From Echinometra lucunter (lineage: Eukaryota; Echinodermata; Echinoidea; Camarodonta; Echinometridae), in the NCBI GenBank assembly GCA_029962745.1, contig CM057153.1, forward strand, positions 8,996,962 through 9,060,961: a DNA stretch of 64,000 nt, read 5' to 3'. Under the pieces are notes generated by a model, which did no database searches, was not told where the DNA came from, and was given only the letters and a program-made list of their open reading frames with translations. A program made the translations under genes and the position numbers. This document shows positions 14,143-24,397 of the stretch, one piece after another; the stretch's first letter is position 1; each line of letters starts with the position of its first letter.

Positions 14143-17100
14143 TAATAATAATAATAACAACAACAACAAAAATATTAATGATAATGATATTAATAATGAT
14201 AATAGTAATAATAATGAAAATGATAATAAGAAGAATAGCCAGAAACTTTATCGATTTTTTTCTTTGCTGTTTGCATTTCCCCCTGCATCTCAAGGATACC
14301 TGAACAGGGGATGGGAAGAGCGATTAGAGGCCTTCCAGAAATTCGTCTCCAAAATTGAGGTAACTTGATTGAAATATACTTAATTGCGAATCCTATCTTT
14401 GAAATCGTAGTATTTTTTTTTGTTTGCTTTATTGTTGACTTGTAAATCAAACTTTCTATATGATTTTCGAAAATTTGCTTTTCTTTCAAGTAAACTGGCT
14501 TTATGCGCAAGTTGGACTACATAAATATCATAAAATTGAGATGAATTATACTGTACTGATCATTTAATTGCTTCTGATCAACACTGTAAAGAAACTTCTT
14601 TCATATACAAATAGTAACATTATTACGAAAGCATGAGTTGTACATCTTAATCAAACCGAACAGCTAAGTTTTAGTGAACAAAACCAACATAAGTCATGCT
14701 ATACCCCCTTTTTTGAAGCAGAAAATCAGGATCAAAGTTTCAGACATTAGGAATCATGCTATCTGGTTAGAGCTGAAAATTGCACGGTCTAACAATGATT
14801 GTCTCAAGGTCTTATTTTCTTTGCTTCTATCGTGATTATGTAGGAGAGAGCGACTTCAGCGGGAATAACTGCGAAACTAAATTTGAACCGTAATACCTGC
14901 AATGAGGTCTTAAATCAGAGCACTGAATGTCTTTCTGCACTGGAGAAACAGATACAAAACAACAAGTATGTAAAAATTATGATAAATAATAGACAGAGTC
15001 GATGATAAATAGTGTCTTCTTCAAGAAAACTTTCGTATCTAGAACACTTTAGGTTACTAGTATGATTATGTTTTATTAATGTAATGAATGAATACAAAAT
15101 TAAAAAAAAGAGATGGTCTTAGTGGAGATTATCAGGATTATATTTAAATATTCTAGAAAAAAAAATATCGTGAACTAAAAAAAAATCATGGTCTTACTCA
15201 TGACTGAACTTACTTTTGCAGACATTGGATGTTTTCCTCGAATTTTACCCAACATAACCTGATGATAAAATAACCTGATGATAAAGATTAGTCCTATTGT
15301 TCCTTATGTAATACATGTTTTTTGTAGGATAAAGAGGTATTTTTATTTTTCATCTGTTCATTTCTGTAGGTCAGATATCTGTGACAAAATAAAGTCTACG
15401 AAGAGAAAATTGGAATCATTCGATAAGAAAATGACGAAATTTGTAGAAGAAAGTGAAGCCCTCCGAACTAGGGCTCTGGAAAAAATTGACGAGTCGGTAA
15501 GTTTTCAAGTTCTCTACCGGTTCGGCTCTTTAAGTTACTGCCTACAACTTCACCACGAATTCTACTGAATCGAACAATACAGTTTGTTTGGTGGCTCTGA
15601 AATAGGCTCGATGACAGGTCATGTGTACCGTGAATTTCGTAGCCAAGTCGTGAAATTCGCGATTTTAGTCGCATTGTCGCGAATTTTGCGACTTTGCCGT
15701 TAAGTTGACGACTTCGGTCGCGAGATTCACGACACACGTGACCTGTCGTCGAGCTGTCGTCGAGCGTACTTCAAGTCGCAAAGTTCGCGACAAAAATCGT
15801 CAAATTCGCGACCACAAGTCGCAAAGTTCGCGACCAAAGTCGTCAGCTGTGCGGCAAAGTCCCAAAGTTAGCGTCCAGGTCGCGAATTCACGTCGCGCAT
15901 GACCTGTCGTCGAGCGTACTTCAGGGCCACCATAAGCATGATAAGTTTGAGTCACGACACTGGCATGACGCAATGAATCAACGCTCCACGTGAGCTGGGC
16001 TTGAGAATTCAGTCCTCATGTTTGTCTTATAACGTAACTATCAATCTCCTGTCCTAGATATCCCGCTGCATGGCTGAAGTAAGCGACAAGATGTCTCAAA
16101 CTTTGAGAAGAACCTCGGATAATGACGAATTTGAGGAGGACCAGGTTCATGAGTATGCCGAAGTGAGTGGTATTCACTATTCAGAGGCAGACTAGCCATG
16201 GGGAGTTTTTTAATTTTTCCCACATGCAGGCCGCACAAAATTTTGGCTCTCAAGATGGCTTCTTGATCTGTGATCTGAGAGTGTATTGATACAGGTTGAG
16301 TGGACCGCGGTTGCATCCATAATCCCCAACCAAATTTTCAATCCCAGTCCGCGGTAATTTTAATTGTTTACAAGCTTCAGGCTTAATTTTCCAGTTGTGA
16401 ATTTAAAAGTTTTCGTTATGCCCAGGGAGGTTTAAAGATGGAGTTAAACTGCACCTTTGACTCTTTCTTGCTAGGCACCGCGCGTTGACATTTTTGTAGC
16501 TATTCGTCAAAGACACAAGTTTCGCATTATTATTCCGCTCGTCCCTTTCATATAATGTTATGTAGTTGCATTGTGATCATGTCTGTAATCTTTTACATTA
16601 TGAATTTATTCATAAAAACCAGTGGACATTATAGATAAATGGGTGTCCAACCCCACACCTCCCCCCCTCTAGCAACGCCCCTGGCTCTGCCAAAGGCACA
16701 TTTGCATGAGGTTGAAATTGAATTCTGCTACGCGTATTGTTGCATACATTCCTTCAGTCATTACTTGTTCTGTATGCTTAATCACCTTATTAAAGAATTT
16801 GTAGCGGTCTTCTTGATGTGTTATTTTCAATCCAATCTACACAGAGAGCAATTACACAGTGGTATCGCAAGATACTGGATGAGTTTCATCGTTCTACAAA
16901 GAATGCCTGTGAAGACTACTCGTTCAGTGTAAGAGGTAGATCATTGTGTTGTTTCTCACATATATCTTTATATTGTATATTCCAGAAGGGGCTGAAAATA
17001 AAGAACTCCAAATCGCATTTTCTTTGCAATGGTTATTTCTTCCAATAGCAGACAAAAGAAAGAAAATCTGAAAGATTGAATCATGAAGAACACTACAAAG

Positions 17101-19483
17101 TAAAAGCTATAATATTAACGACAAAGGTAAATAAATCAAAGTATCAGTAGAAGTGAGTAGAATAACTACATCAAACCAGAAGAGACTGAAAGAAAGAATG
17201 CATCAGTTAACTGCACTTTTACTTTTCCTTTCTGTTTATCCTGTGACATACCTTTACTGAGATAGATTTGGTCATTGAACGACTTTCTTCCCGCTTTCCA
17301 ATTGCATAGATCGCTATACGAAGCACATGTCAACGTTCACTTGGGAAACTCCAGAGGCCTATCTGATGGAGAACAAAGACGATCAAGAAGACACCTACAG
17401 TTCTATTCCCACATCGCCAATTAAAGAATCCGCAGTGCAGAGGGTTCTGTCGAGTATCCATGTTCGTCCCGTTTGGGCTTCGTTTGCCTCCACTCGTAGA
17501 CGCCTTAGTTCAGGTGGGTTACCCTGTCAAGCTCTCACTATGGAGCATTTCACTTAATTTGACGCAGACTGCAGTGTTCAGTTCAGTAGAATTCATCATG
17601 TTCATGGTGCAGCAAGCAGTGATCAATAGACCTGTAAAGATAGAGACGCCGACAGACGCTCTGTATATAAGCTCGTATGAACTTTGCAGAATGCTGTTTC
17701 TGTAGAATGCCTGAGCAAGTCCCGAATGTGTTCGAAATTCGCCTGTCAGTTATTAGCGGCGCGCCGCGGCGTGGTATTTGACAGAAACAAGTGAGTCCAT
17801 AGGCGGGTCCATAGGATGACAGGGGCGCATTCAGAGCGTCTTGTCTGACCACTTTGGGGTCGCCGACTCTTGTCTTTACAGACCTATGGACTGCTAATTA
17901 CTGCACCATGAATTCTGAGGCAGTGAGCAATGCAATTCGCATCACGGTATGGCCTTGACGAAGGACATGCAATAACGTCTTGTATGACGAGCCAGATTTT
18001 GTGTTGTCCAGCTCTACATGCATGTATAGACTACAGAATTCCCCCTCCACCCGAAAAAACAACAACAAACACACCAACCAACCAACCAAACAACAACAAA
18101 ACAAAGCAAAGGCAAATTAACAGCAGAACAGCAACAGTAACAACAAGTTATGCTCAGTGTTGGAAACAAGAACAGCTGTAGAAATTATTTAGATGTTGAT
18201 TTGAATTGATCTATACAATCATGACAGTGGAGAAAGTTATCTCTTTCAGATATTGAATCTTACTATCCCCGGTTGTCCTGTAATAAAGCGCTGGAACAGC
18301 GTGATGAAATATGTACATCTTCCATAATTACTGAGGTGGATTGAGATTTGGCCTTGGTTTCTATTTTCTTGGAGTTCTGTATGATGCTTTTTCCGTTTGT
18401 TCATGAAAGTCATCCAGAGAAAGCTTATTAATACTTTGCCCTCATTCTCTTTCACGCAGTCGAAACGGATGAAGAACGAAACATCCTGATACGAGGAATG
18501 GCGGCTGCTACAGGGGTTTTCTTCATGCATGTTCGACTGTGGATCAGGGCTTCTGTCGAGCGAAAGCTGGAGAGGCTGACAACCCAAGAGAAAGACTCAC
18601 TGATTTGTCCTCCTGTCAGGGAGAAGTGCCATGAAGCAGTAGAAACGTGAGTGCTCGATGCTTAATGTTTGGAATATACTCATGAAATTTTACGTTTAAA
18701 AAAAATAATCAAAAGTGCACACGTTCATATCAAATTGCCTATAGCATTTTCATTTATTTGATGTACGATAAAAGAGCAATGTAGATAAAATGCCTTGCTC
18801 AAGGGCATAAGTGCCGTGCCGGGGATCGAACCACCGATCCTCGCGTCTCCAGTCAAGTGCCTTACACCACTGGACCACGGCACCTCCACTTTCAGTGGCG
18901 ATTTGTGCAATCGATTTCATCATATGAGAAAGATTTGCGGTACGAAATGATAGTAATGATAATCAGTATGGATACGTATATGTATAAGTAACTTTCTCAA
19001 TTTGCAGACATCATTGCTTTCACGGTCATCAGCTTCATTAACATACACAATGTGTGCACCATCTCTATTCACTGGAGAGTATTCCGGCCATATATTGTCA
19101 TAAGCATATGATAGGTGTTATCACGAATGGCTACCAATTCCCTCTTACTCTCACGGGTGTGGGATAAGATTAAATGTCTTAGTACAGAAACTAGTGCCTT
19201 GCTGGGCTTTGAACACATGACCTTCGTATTTTCAGTCTGGTGCTCAAGCCATTTTGCTTCGACACCTCCCCATGATAAGCCCCACTATTAGGTATGGAAG
19301 ATATTTTCTCTTCTATATACTAATAAACCGTTCTAAGCCATTTACTTTGCCAAGGAAAAGAGATGTCTATTTTCTTGCATGCCTTCTGTGGGCGTAATCA
19401 GTAATCTGCTGTTGCTCAAAGTGAATCCCAGTTATTTCTTTAATCAAAAGCCTGATAAGAATTCAAACTTAAATTATCACACA

Positions 19484-19537
<54 letters not shown>

Positions 19538-19803
19538 TCGCCAAGTGCAAGATTTCTAGAGTATTTTTTTTTTTCGTCAATTAGATTCTGTGATAACTCC
19601 GACGGGTATTACAGAGAGGCTTGTGTTCGGGATGTGCAGAAAGTCCTCCAGACTGAGTGTGGGAGACTGAAAGAGAAACGCCACCAGATGGTTAGACATT
19701 CCACAGATCTTGTCAGTCTAAGGTAAATATTGCACTTCAAATGACTAAGTTCGTATTGATCATCATAATAGTATTGTTGTTTTAGTTGTCATTATTATTA
19801 TTA

Positions 19804-19835
<32 letters not shown>

Positions 19836-19842
19836 GTTGTAA

Positions 19843-19921
<79 letters not shown>

Positions 19922-20529
19922 CATTATTATTATTATTATTATTATTATTGTTTTTCTCAATTGGCGTCACCTATAATACGTCTGGAAGGGGAAAGCCGAA
20001 TTTAATCACTGTGACCCTCGGGTTCCTCCTCCCGGTATAAATATTTTGGATATAAGAGAAACGTTTGGAATTGAATAGATAATAGGGTAAACTTCCTCTT
20101 AAAAAACCGTAGCCATGGTAGCAAATCACCAATTGATTGAAAAAACACCAAATTGGACTATGATGAAGTTATCACTTAACGTGTGTGTGGGCGCGCGCGC
20201 GCGTTTTTGTTTTTAATAAGAAGAAAAGTGCACATACATGATGCGTTTTCTCGAACTATTATTCAAAATTGGTTAGATGTTCCTTTCCGCTTATAATAGT
20301 TTTATCTAAAATCGTTTTAAACGATCGGTTTTAAAAACAAATCAATCTTGATTCGGGGTGTCCCATTACAACAATGTTCATTATACTGCCGTTCCCAAGA
20401 CAAGTAGTGATACATCGTGGAGTATAAGGAAAATGAATATTCTTATAAAATTTTCATTTTATTTTTTAAAGGACCGAGGCCGATCAGATCAGATCCAGAC
20501 AGAGCAGGGAGAATTACATGACCGAATAG
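3889..20529 (+). CDS. Mitofusin-like dynamin-family GTPase, complete 16-exon gene (712 aa)
   Basis: Exons read by me: 3889-4045, 9873-9981, 10657-10951, 11409-11539, 12020-12128, 12783-12887, 13602-13737, 14295-14359, 14844-14965, 15370-15496, 16058-16162, 16845-16935, 17310-17513, 18460-18646, 19585-19722, 20472-20529. All introns are GT-AG and all phases match, giving 2139 nt ending in TAG. The order follows mitofusins, which tether and fuse mitochondrial outer membranes: N-terminal helix, GTPase domain (about residues 82-345), HR1 helices (345-520), membrane region (594-614), HR2 helices (620-712). Seen motifs: P-loop GGTSSGKT (88-95), the LPSGMGDTT switch I segment (107-115), DCPG as G3 (230-233). 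G4 reads TQWD (289-292) where mitofusins have NRWD. The membrane region is one weak hydrophobic stretch, not a hairpin. At 712 aa it is slightly shorter than mitofusins (about 740-757). The ATG at 3889 is chosen because the second copy opens with the same MGD-MxPSRVGV-type start. A variant poly(A) signal ATTAAA lies at 20712. Family placement is firm; mitochondrial fusion activity is uncertain. Confidence 0.88.
5371..5722. mobile_element. MITE with GGCGTAAATCC terminal repeats and TTATAG target duplication
   Basis: Left end TCACCGGCGTAAATCC; right end is the complement of TCATTGGCGTAAATCC. TTATAG directly abuts both sides (5365-5370 and 5723-5728), a 6-bp candidate duplication. It lies in intron 1 of the GTPase gene. 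Confidence 0.65.
5833..6031 (+). mobile_element. tRNA-derived SINE, copy 1
   Basis: The head resembles a class II tRNA: A box TGGTCGAGTGGTCTAAGG and B box GGTTCGATCCC, closing with ACGGCA. The body reads CTTGAGCAAGGCATTTTATC and the element ends in an A run near 6020-6030. The same head and body occur inverted at 18698-18888, so this is a SINE and not a tRNA gene. Confidence 0.82.
7039..7181. mobile_element. Foldback MITE (GGCCCCGTC... termini)
   Basis: Arms TTGCGATCGATTCGGATCAA and complement, near-perfect over about 50 bp. Ends read GGCCCCGTCCTACAAAGAG and its near complement. Lies in intron 1. Confidence 0.7.
8395..9060 (+). pseudogene. CR1/L2-like LINE, decayed 3' end of ORF2
   Basis: Multiple frames give remnants of the reverse transcriptase C-terminus: VQRPQNWTARL, SLHWLP-like, FKLLLFVYKVLNNQA and KYWNDLPL. 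The 3' end carries GCGCTTTGGGCC. The layout matches the C-terminus of the LINE at 59071, but frameshifts and stops abound. Not functional. Lies in intron 1. Confidence 0.6.
9290..9512. mobile_element. Inverted-repeat element (CCCCAGGC.CGGTTCTA termini)
   Basis: Left CCCCAGGCACGGTTCTA and right TAGAACCGCGCCTGGGG are complementary with one mismatch. The interior has a T run and G run at about 9362-9392. Confidence 0.6.
9873..9981 (+). CDS. Mitofusin-like gene exon 2 (helix leading to the P-loop)
   Basis: Acceptor AAG, donor GTAAGT. It reads a charged helix and then KMKIAFFGG, the beta strand and first glycines of G1. Mitofusins have MKVAFFGRTS at this point. The P-loop is split between this exon and the next (phase 2), as it is in the second copy. 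Confidence 0.87.
10175..10302. repeat. (GA)n/(G)n tract inside an inverted repeat
   Basis: TCTCCTGGGATCCCCCC at the left is complemented at 10284-10302, enclosing GA and G runs. Lies in intron 2. Confidence 0.5.
10657..10951 (+). CDS. Mitofusin-like gene exon 3 (G1/G2 of the GTPase domain)
   Basis: Starts TSSGKTTTLNAMIGRDLL and continues with PSGMGDTTSCF, the P-loop and switch I region. It is followed by a Thr/Asp/Lys-rich variable loop and a conserved segment reading SYFFVREVE. Acceptor TTCCAG; donor GTTTGT, a weak donor shared with the second copy. This is the most conserved exon between the two copies, and it supports the assignment best. Confidence 0.9.
11409..11539 (+). CDS. Mitofusin-like gene exon 4 (up to G3)
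   Basis: Reads AVEELCDAKSG through LQIMD and ends in phase 2, so the next exon completes DCPG. It aligns with the mitofusin stretch ending LVLMDSPG. Joined directly to the exon at 12020, it preserves the frame and the G3 motif. Confidence 0.87.
12020..12128 (+). CDS. Mitofusin-like gene exon 5 (after G3)
   Basis: Completes Cys231, then Pro232-Gly233 of G3, followed by ITKCRELGDRVKTFCADSDV, matching mitofusin TELDSWIDKFCLDADVFV in layout. Acceptor ATACAG, donor GTATGC, phase 0 end. Confidence 0.87.
12318..12481. mobile_element. MITE family A, copy 2 (inverted)
   Basis: CAGGGGAGCGTTTCATGAAA to GATGAAACGCTCCCCTG; the reverse complement of the element at 227-382 with few changes. Lies in intron 5 of the GTPase gene. 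Confidence 0.78.
12717..12755. repeat. (TA)n microsatellite
   Basis: Uninterrupted TA run 28 bp upstream of exon 6. Confidence 0.9.
12783..12887 (+). CDS. Mitofusin-like gene exon 6 (degenerate G4)
   Basis: Reads ERDHFLEVGKRLPKPDIIVG then FTQWD. The frame of conserved residues (EK.FF.KV.ERLS.P.IFI in mitofusins) is clear. The specificity motif NRWD is replaced by TQWD: the Asp is kept, the Asn is lost. Thirty-five codons, phase 0 at both ends. Confidence 0.87.
13602..14359 (+). CDS. Mitofusin-like gene exons 7-8 (end of GTPase domain)
   Basis: Exon 7 (13602-13737) reads VKARHVDSVFELLRELEVV and then CFFFSGAEAL, matching the mitofusin segment RRQHMERC..FL..EL.VV...RIFFVSAKEVL. The SGAE segment is the G5-like position. 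Exon 8 (14295-14359) reads GYLNRGWEERLEAFQKFVSK. The intron between them holds two (AAT)n tracts. Confidence 0.85.
13780..14220. repeat. (AAT)n microsatellites
   Basis: Two AAT tracts (13780-13819 and 14079-14152, then degenerate AAT/AAC) in intron 7. Confidence 0.85.
14844..16935 (+). CDS. Mitofusin-like gene exons 9-12 (HR1 helical bundle)
   Basis: Exons 14844-14965, 15370-15496, 16058-16162 and 16845-16935 encode Lys/Glu/Leu-rich helices (for example DKIKSTKRKLESFDKKMTK) with no globular motif. They sit where mitofusins carry heptad repeat 1. Exon 12 could end at either of two nearby GT sites. I use 16935 because only that gives an in-frame Asp at the junction with 17310. Confidence 0.8.
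15590..15931. mobile_element. Foldback element built of GTCGCAAAGTTCGCGAC units
   Basis: Ends GGTGGCTCTGAAATAGGCTC and complement of GGTGGCCCTGAAGTACGCTC, followed by GA(T/C)GACAGGTCATG in both arms. The interior is a run of short self-complementary units of the TTCGCGAC type. Lies in intron 10. Confidence 0.7.
17310..18646 (+). CDS. Mitofusin-like gene exons 13-14 (membrane region)
   Basis: Exon 13 (17310-17513) ends RPVWASFASTRRRLSS. Exon 14 (18460-18646) carries ILIRGMAAATGVFFMHVRLW and then RKLERLTTQEKDSL. Mitofusins have two adjacent hydrophobic segments before the conserved YERL.WT..AKE. Here the second is replaced by charged residues (HVRLWIRASVERK), so only about 15 hydrophobic residues remain. 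Confidence 0.82.
17598..17914. mobile_element. Inverted-repeat MITE (TTCATGGTGCAG termini)
   Basis: Left arm TTCATGGTGCAGCAAGCAGT and AGACCTGTAAAGA; right arm complementary with small differences (CTGCACCATGAA at the end). Lies in intron 13. Confidence 0.65.
18698..18888 (-). mobile_element. tRNA-derived SINE, copy 2
   Basis: Same head and body as the 5833 copy on the opposite strand, with B box GGTTCGATCCC and tail ACGTGTGCAC then an A-rich end (a T run when read on the minus strand). The two copies share about 150 bp with scattered changes. Lies in intron 14. Confidence 0.82.
19479..19534. repeat. (CA)n microsatellite
   Basis: About 27 CA units, 50 bp upstream of exon 15. Confidence 0.92.
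19585..20529 (+). CDS. Mitofusin-like gene exons 15-16 (HR2 and stop)
   Basis: Exon 15 (19585-19722) reads a helix containing YYREACVRDVQKVLQTECGR and RHSTDLVSL, the HR2 position. Exon 16 (20472-20529) adds 18 residues ending NYMTE and TAG. A (CA)n tract precedes exon 15 and a long (ATT)n tract follows it. Confidence 0.8.
19788..19950. repeat. (ATT)n microsatellite
   Basis: About 160 bp of ATT with few interruptions, in intron 15. Confidence 0.92.
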
Positions 20530-21920
20530 TCTCCACTCCACTCACTCCACACTTTTTTACCAGCTAGATAACCAAATATTGTGACCGACTTAAATACAAG
20601 GTTTTTCTTGAAATCTCGTCGCAGGCTACGGCTTAATTGCCAATTTTGTGTTATTTTGATAAAAATTGCGAACGATTTAATTAAATATACTTGAAAATCA
20701 TATTCGAATGTATTAAAATCTTTCATTCTCTTTATGACAACCGTCGCTGTTACCAAGTGAAGTGCATGAATGGCCATTATATTTCACTTCTCATTTTGAA
20801 ATATCATACTCCCAACCTCCTTCAATCTTCCCCTTTTTCTATATTTTCGTGTGCTTAAAAAACTTATTTAGTTGTTTTAACATTATTTCTTCGATACATA
20901 TTGTGAAATGAATGGTGCTTGGTTACGCTTCTCTGCTGCATCCTGAAATATTTATCATGTTTATGGTTTCTATTTACACGTATCTGTCACTTATATGCAA
21001 CATCATGCAATATCTTAATTGTCTTGTAAGCGAATTTATTATTATGCGATAGGGAAAGCTGACATTTTTTGCAATACTAAATTATATGTATTTAACATTC
21101 CTAAGCAACGTTACAATATGCTACTTGTCTTGCATGGGGTTGTATAATTATGTCTAAAGAATAGGTGACTTTATGTCATGCATCTACCATGTCTACTGCA
21201 CAGTAACCTCTATATCCTTACCATTGTGTTTATATAATTATATTTCATTCTTCTTGTAGAGATGTTACGTCATATCGACCTTTACAATGTAGTTTCCCTC
21301 TTATTAATGTAGGGTAATGCATTTTAAACATCATTGGCTTGCATATATATTTTTATCAGTATTTCGTTCTAATTCTAATTCTTGAATTTCTAATGCGCTT
21401 CAATGCAATTCAATATCTATTCGAAAATTTTGGTTTTGTATATAATTAACTGCTGCATATCACTATCTATTGCAAAAAAGGACCGTTGATTTAACATGTT
21501 TACTGACCTCAACACTGTAACACAGAATGCAGCTAAATCTGTACACGTCCCGCGCTATATTGCATTGTGAAACTCTTGCCTTCTTGTGTGGGAGATCCGT
21601 AAAAAGAAACGAAATGTCTCCGGGTCTTATTGCCCGTAGTATAGGAGACAATGTGGGTTCATGACACAAAAGAATGCATTTCATTGTGAAGTCGGGCGGT
21701 CAACACTCTACCAAAGACCTAGTTTCAGAGTAAACGTCCGATTATATAGGGTGAGTCAGAGACGATGTTACACGTTTTAATTTAATATTGTTTTGAAAAA
21801 GGTGGATTAACGCATTGTAACAGAGGAAATAACATTCATACAAGCAATGAGGCTGTGGTTACTGTAGCCTTTTCTGAACAGCTTTGATGTTCTCTTACCT
21901 TCTTGATGTTCTTCTGCAAC
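20530..21920. other. Intergenic / 3' region after the GTPase gene
   Basis: AT-rich. No coding exon or clear repeat apart from the possible poly(A) signal at 20712. Confidence 0.5.
20712..20717 (+). promoter_or_regulatory. Possible poly(A) signal ATTAAA of mitofusin-like gene
   Basis: Common variant hexamer 183 bp after the stop. A canonical AATAAA occurs only at 22501, about 2 kb downstream. Confidence 0.3.
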
Positions 21921-22079
21921 CAGGGCCCCTTTGCGTAAAACTTTAATCATTAATGGTAACTTTGCCATCAGGGCATGCCAAATTTAATCACAACAGCCGA
22001 TCAGATTCAAGCTTTTCATGGTAGCTGCCGTTGATGGCAAAGTCACCACCAAAGGTAAGTTTTATGCTACGGGACCCTG
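21921..22079. mobile_element. Foldback MITE (CAGGGCCCC...)
   Basis: Starts CCAGGGCCCCTTTGCGTAAA and ends complementary (AAGTTTTATGCTACGGGACC). Inner arms carry TGGTAACTTTGCCATCA and its complement. Confidence 0.68.
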
Positions 22080-22558
22080 GTTGTCATTTGGTAAGATTGT
22101 TAATTTGTTACTGGTTTCTTTTGCATGATATTCCGCGATGTTACGAGAGATGGTTTTACGTCATGGGCATTTCAGGTTGGAGAAGCGACTGCGAAACTCT
22201 CGCCAACTATAGTCACGTCCTGGCACACTCAGTGACTAGAACGGCTCTTTCTTCGAGGAGAAAACTTGGACTGTACCATGATGTCACCAAGCTTTGAAAC
22301 TCACAAACAAGTTCTTATCTTTAACAGTGCCATGCCTGATATGGAACAACTCCATTGTCATTACAAAAGGCTTCCTTGCTGTGGTGCAGTTGAATCCAAA
22401 TCAGGCAAGACATTGTTGATGTTGGCGCAAATTGGTTTTCACCCAGACACATTCTCCTATCCAATGGATTCATTATTGATTCCCCACAAATGGGGTATCA
22501 AATAAAAGGGGAAATGTTACTCTATCTAGGTACAAGAATAATTATACATAATCATATT

Positions 22559-22560
<2 letters not shown>

Positions 22561-22623
<63 letters not shown>
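22561..22623. repeat. (AAT)n microsatellite
   Basis: Clean AAT run. Confidence 0.9.
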
Positions 22624-22626
<3 letters not shown>

Positions 22627-23240
22627 GCGTTTAGTGTAACATTTTTTCTGACTCGCACTGTATGTCTCTTCCAAAAGTAAAAATTCACATGCAGTTTGGC
22701 CCACAAGTTTTCAAACGCCAGGGATAGAAATGATTTCCTCACATTCACACTACTTCATTCATTCTTGCCAACTTTTCTCCTGACATGAGAAACAGTCAAG
22801 TTGGTAACTTCTTTACAACATATAAAAATATCAGATAAATGCACCCCCTGAACATAGAAATTATGATTCATAAAGTCCACATTATAAGTTACACAAATGT
22901 GAGAAAAGGGCTTTTTTAATGTCTCTAAACTTTTAGACCAAACTGTCGATGCCTCTATCATGTCTGTTGTGACTTAAGCGATCAGGACAGTCATGACCAT
23001 GATGACGAAGGAAAAGAGCATATTATCCTAATTCTTTTTATAATCCGTTTATAGTCGTTTTATTTACTCCCTGGTGCAAGAAATCTTGAGGAAATAAAAC
23101 AAAACCTAATTTTCATGAGATTTCTCGATTAATAAATTCTTTGCATTTTTTGTTGATAAAAAGTAACTGCTCAACAGTTTCGCATTGATTTTAGTTCACC
23201 CTGTGTTTATAAGGCTGTGTTAAACATGTTAAAAGAGTGT

Positions 23241-24217
23241 GACCGCGTTTACACTCGCAAATCAGAGAAAAATAGACGGTAAAACATAATATGGTAAAAG
23301 AAGATGAACGAAGGATAAAGCCAAATTATAACAAAAGTAAAGATGATAGGAGGACCAAAACAAAGAGAAACGTGGAAAGCTAGAGGAGGAGGAGGAGGAG
23401 GATAGAATGAAAACGAGGAATAGACAGAGAAAAGATAACATAAGCACAAAAAGGAAAAGAAACATGAGGAAGGTAGATAGAGACAGATGGAATGAAAACA
23501 AGGAATAACATAAAGAAGGAGAGAGAGAGAGAGAGAGAAAGAGAGGATAACAAGTATAAAAATCAAGAAAAATATAAGTAAAGATAGATAGAGGCGGATA
23601 GAATGAAAACAAGGAGTAGAATAAGGAAGGACACGGAGAGAAGATAATAGAAGTAGAAACAAAGAGAAACAAAAGGAATGATAGATACAGACGGATAGCA
23701 TGAAGACAAAGAAAAAATAAGGAAGGATAGAAGGAGAAGATAACAGAAGTAAAAAAAAAGAAATATTAGGAAAGATAGAGACGGATGGAATCAAAACAAG
23801 TTATAACGTAAAGAAGGATAGAGAGAATAAGATAATAAGTATAAACACAAAGAGAAACATAAGGAAAAGACAGACAGAGAAGATGATTACAACATAACGT
23901 GAAAAAAAACAAAAATACAAAATGATAGTAAAGAAAGAAACAAACAAAAAACTATGACAATAGCATGTATTGACGATCAGGCAGGCTGATACTACGAGAT
24001 TCCGCACGAAAAGAGTGGACCTGTCTGCCACAGCAGCAGGAGCGGTTCATCTGGAGCACTCGACAAAATTGAGTGCAAACAGAAGTGGTCCACGACCCAT
24101 CGTCCTTGGCAGGCTGAAACTACGAAATTCCGCGCGAAAAAAAAAATGAATCCGTGCTGCCAATAACAACAGGAGCGGTTCCTCTGGAGCGCTCCAGATG
24201 TGAGTATAAACGAGGTC
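23241..24217. mobile_element. ~1 kb element with GACC.CGTTTA.ACTC terminal repeats and GA-rich minisatellite core
   Basis: Left GACCGCGTTTACACTCGCA and the complement of GACCTCGTTTATACTCACA at the right. The core (about 23370-23900) is an imperfect tandem repeat of about 115 bp built on AGATAGAGACGGATGGAATG. Near the right end, CAGGAGCGGTTC.TCTGGAGC occurs twice about 129 bp apart. The long minus-strand reading frames here are low-complexity artefacts. Confidence 0.6.
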
Positions 24218-24397
24218 TAAGACTGCGAACATGGTTCTATTCGTATGTACATGTATGCTCCTTGTCAGCCTAAGTCATTTTACATGACAATGTTGGTCGT
24301 ACGATGGAAATCAATCATTATCTTTAGAACTGTTCTTACATTGCCTAACCAGGGGCGGCGATACATGGGGCAGGGGGCGACCACTCTATCATTATCT

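Noticed and set aside
13495..14293. Ile/Asn/Tyr-repeat frames
   Set aside because: Products of AAT/ATT microsatellites.
23249..23794. Long minus-strand frames rich in Ser, Leu, Phe and Tyr
   Set aside because: They arise from a purine-rich tandem repeat; composition is low-complexity and there is no domain.
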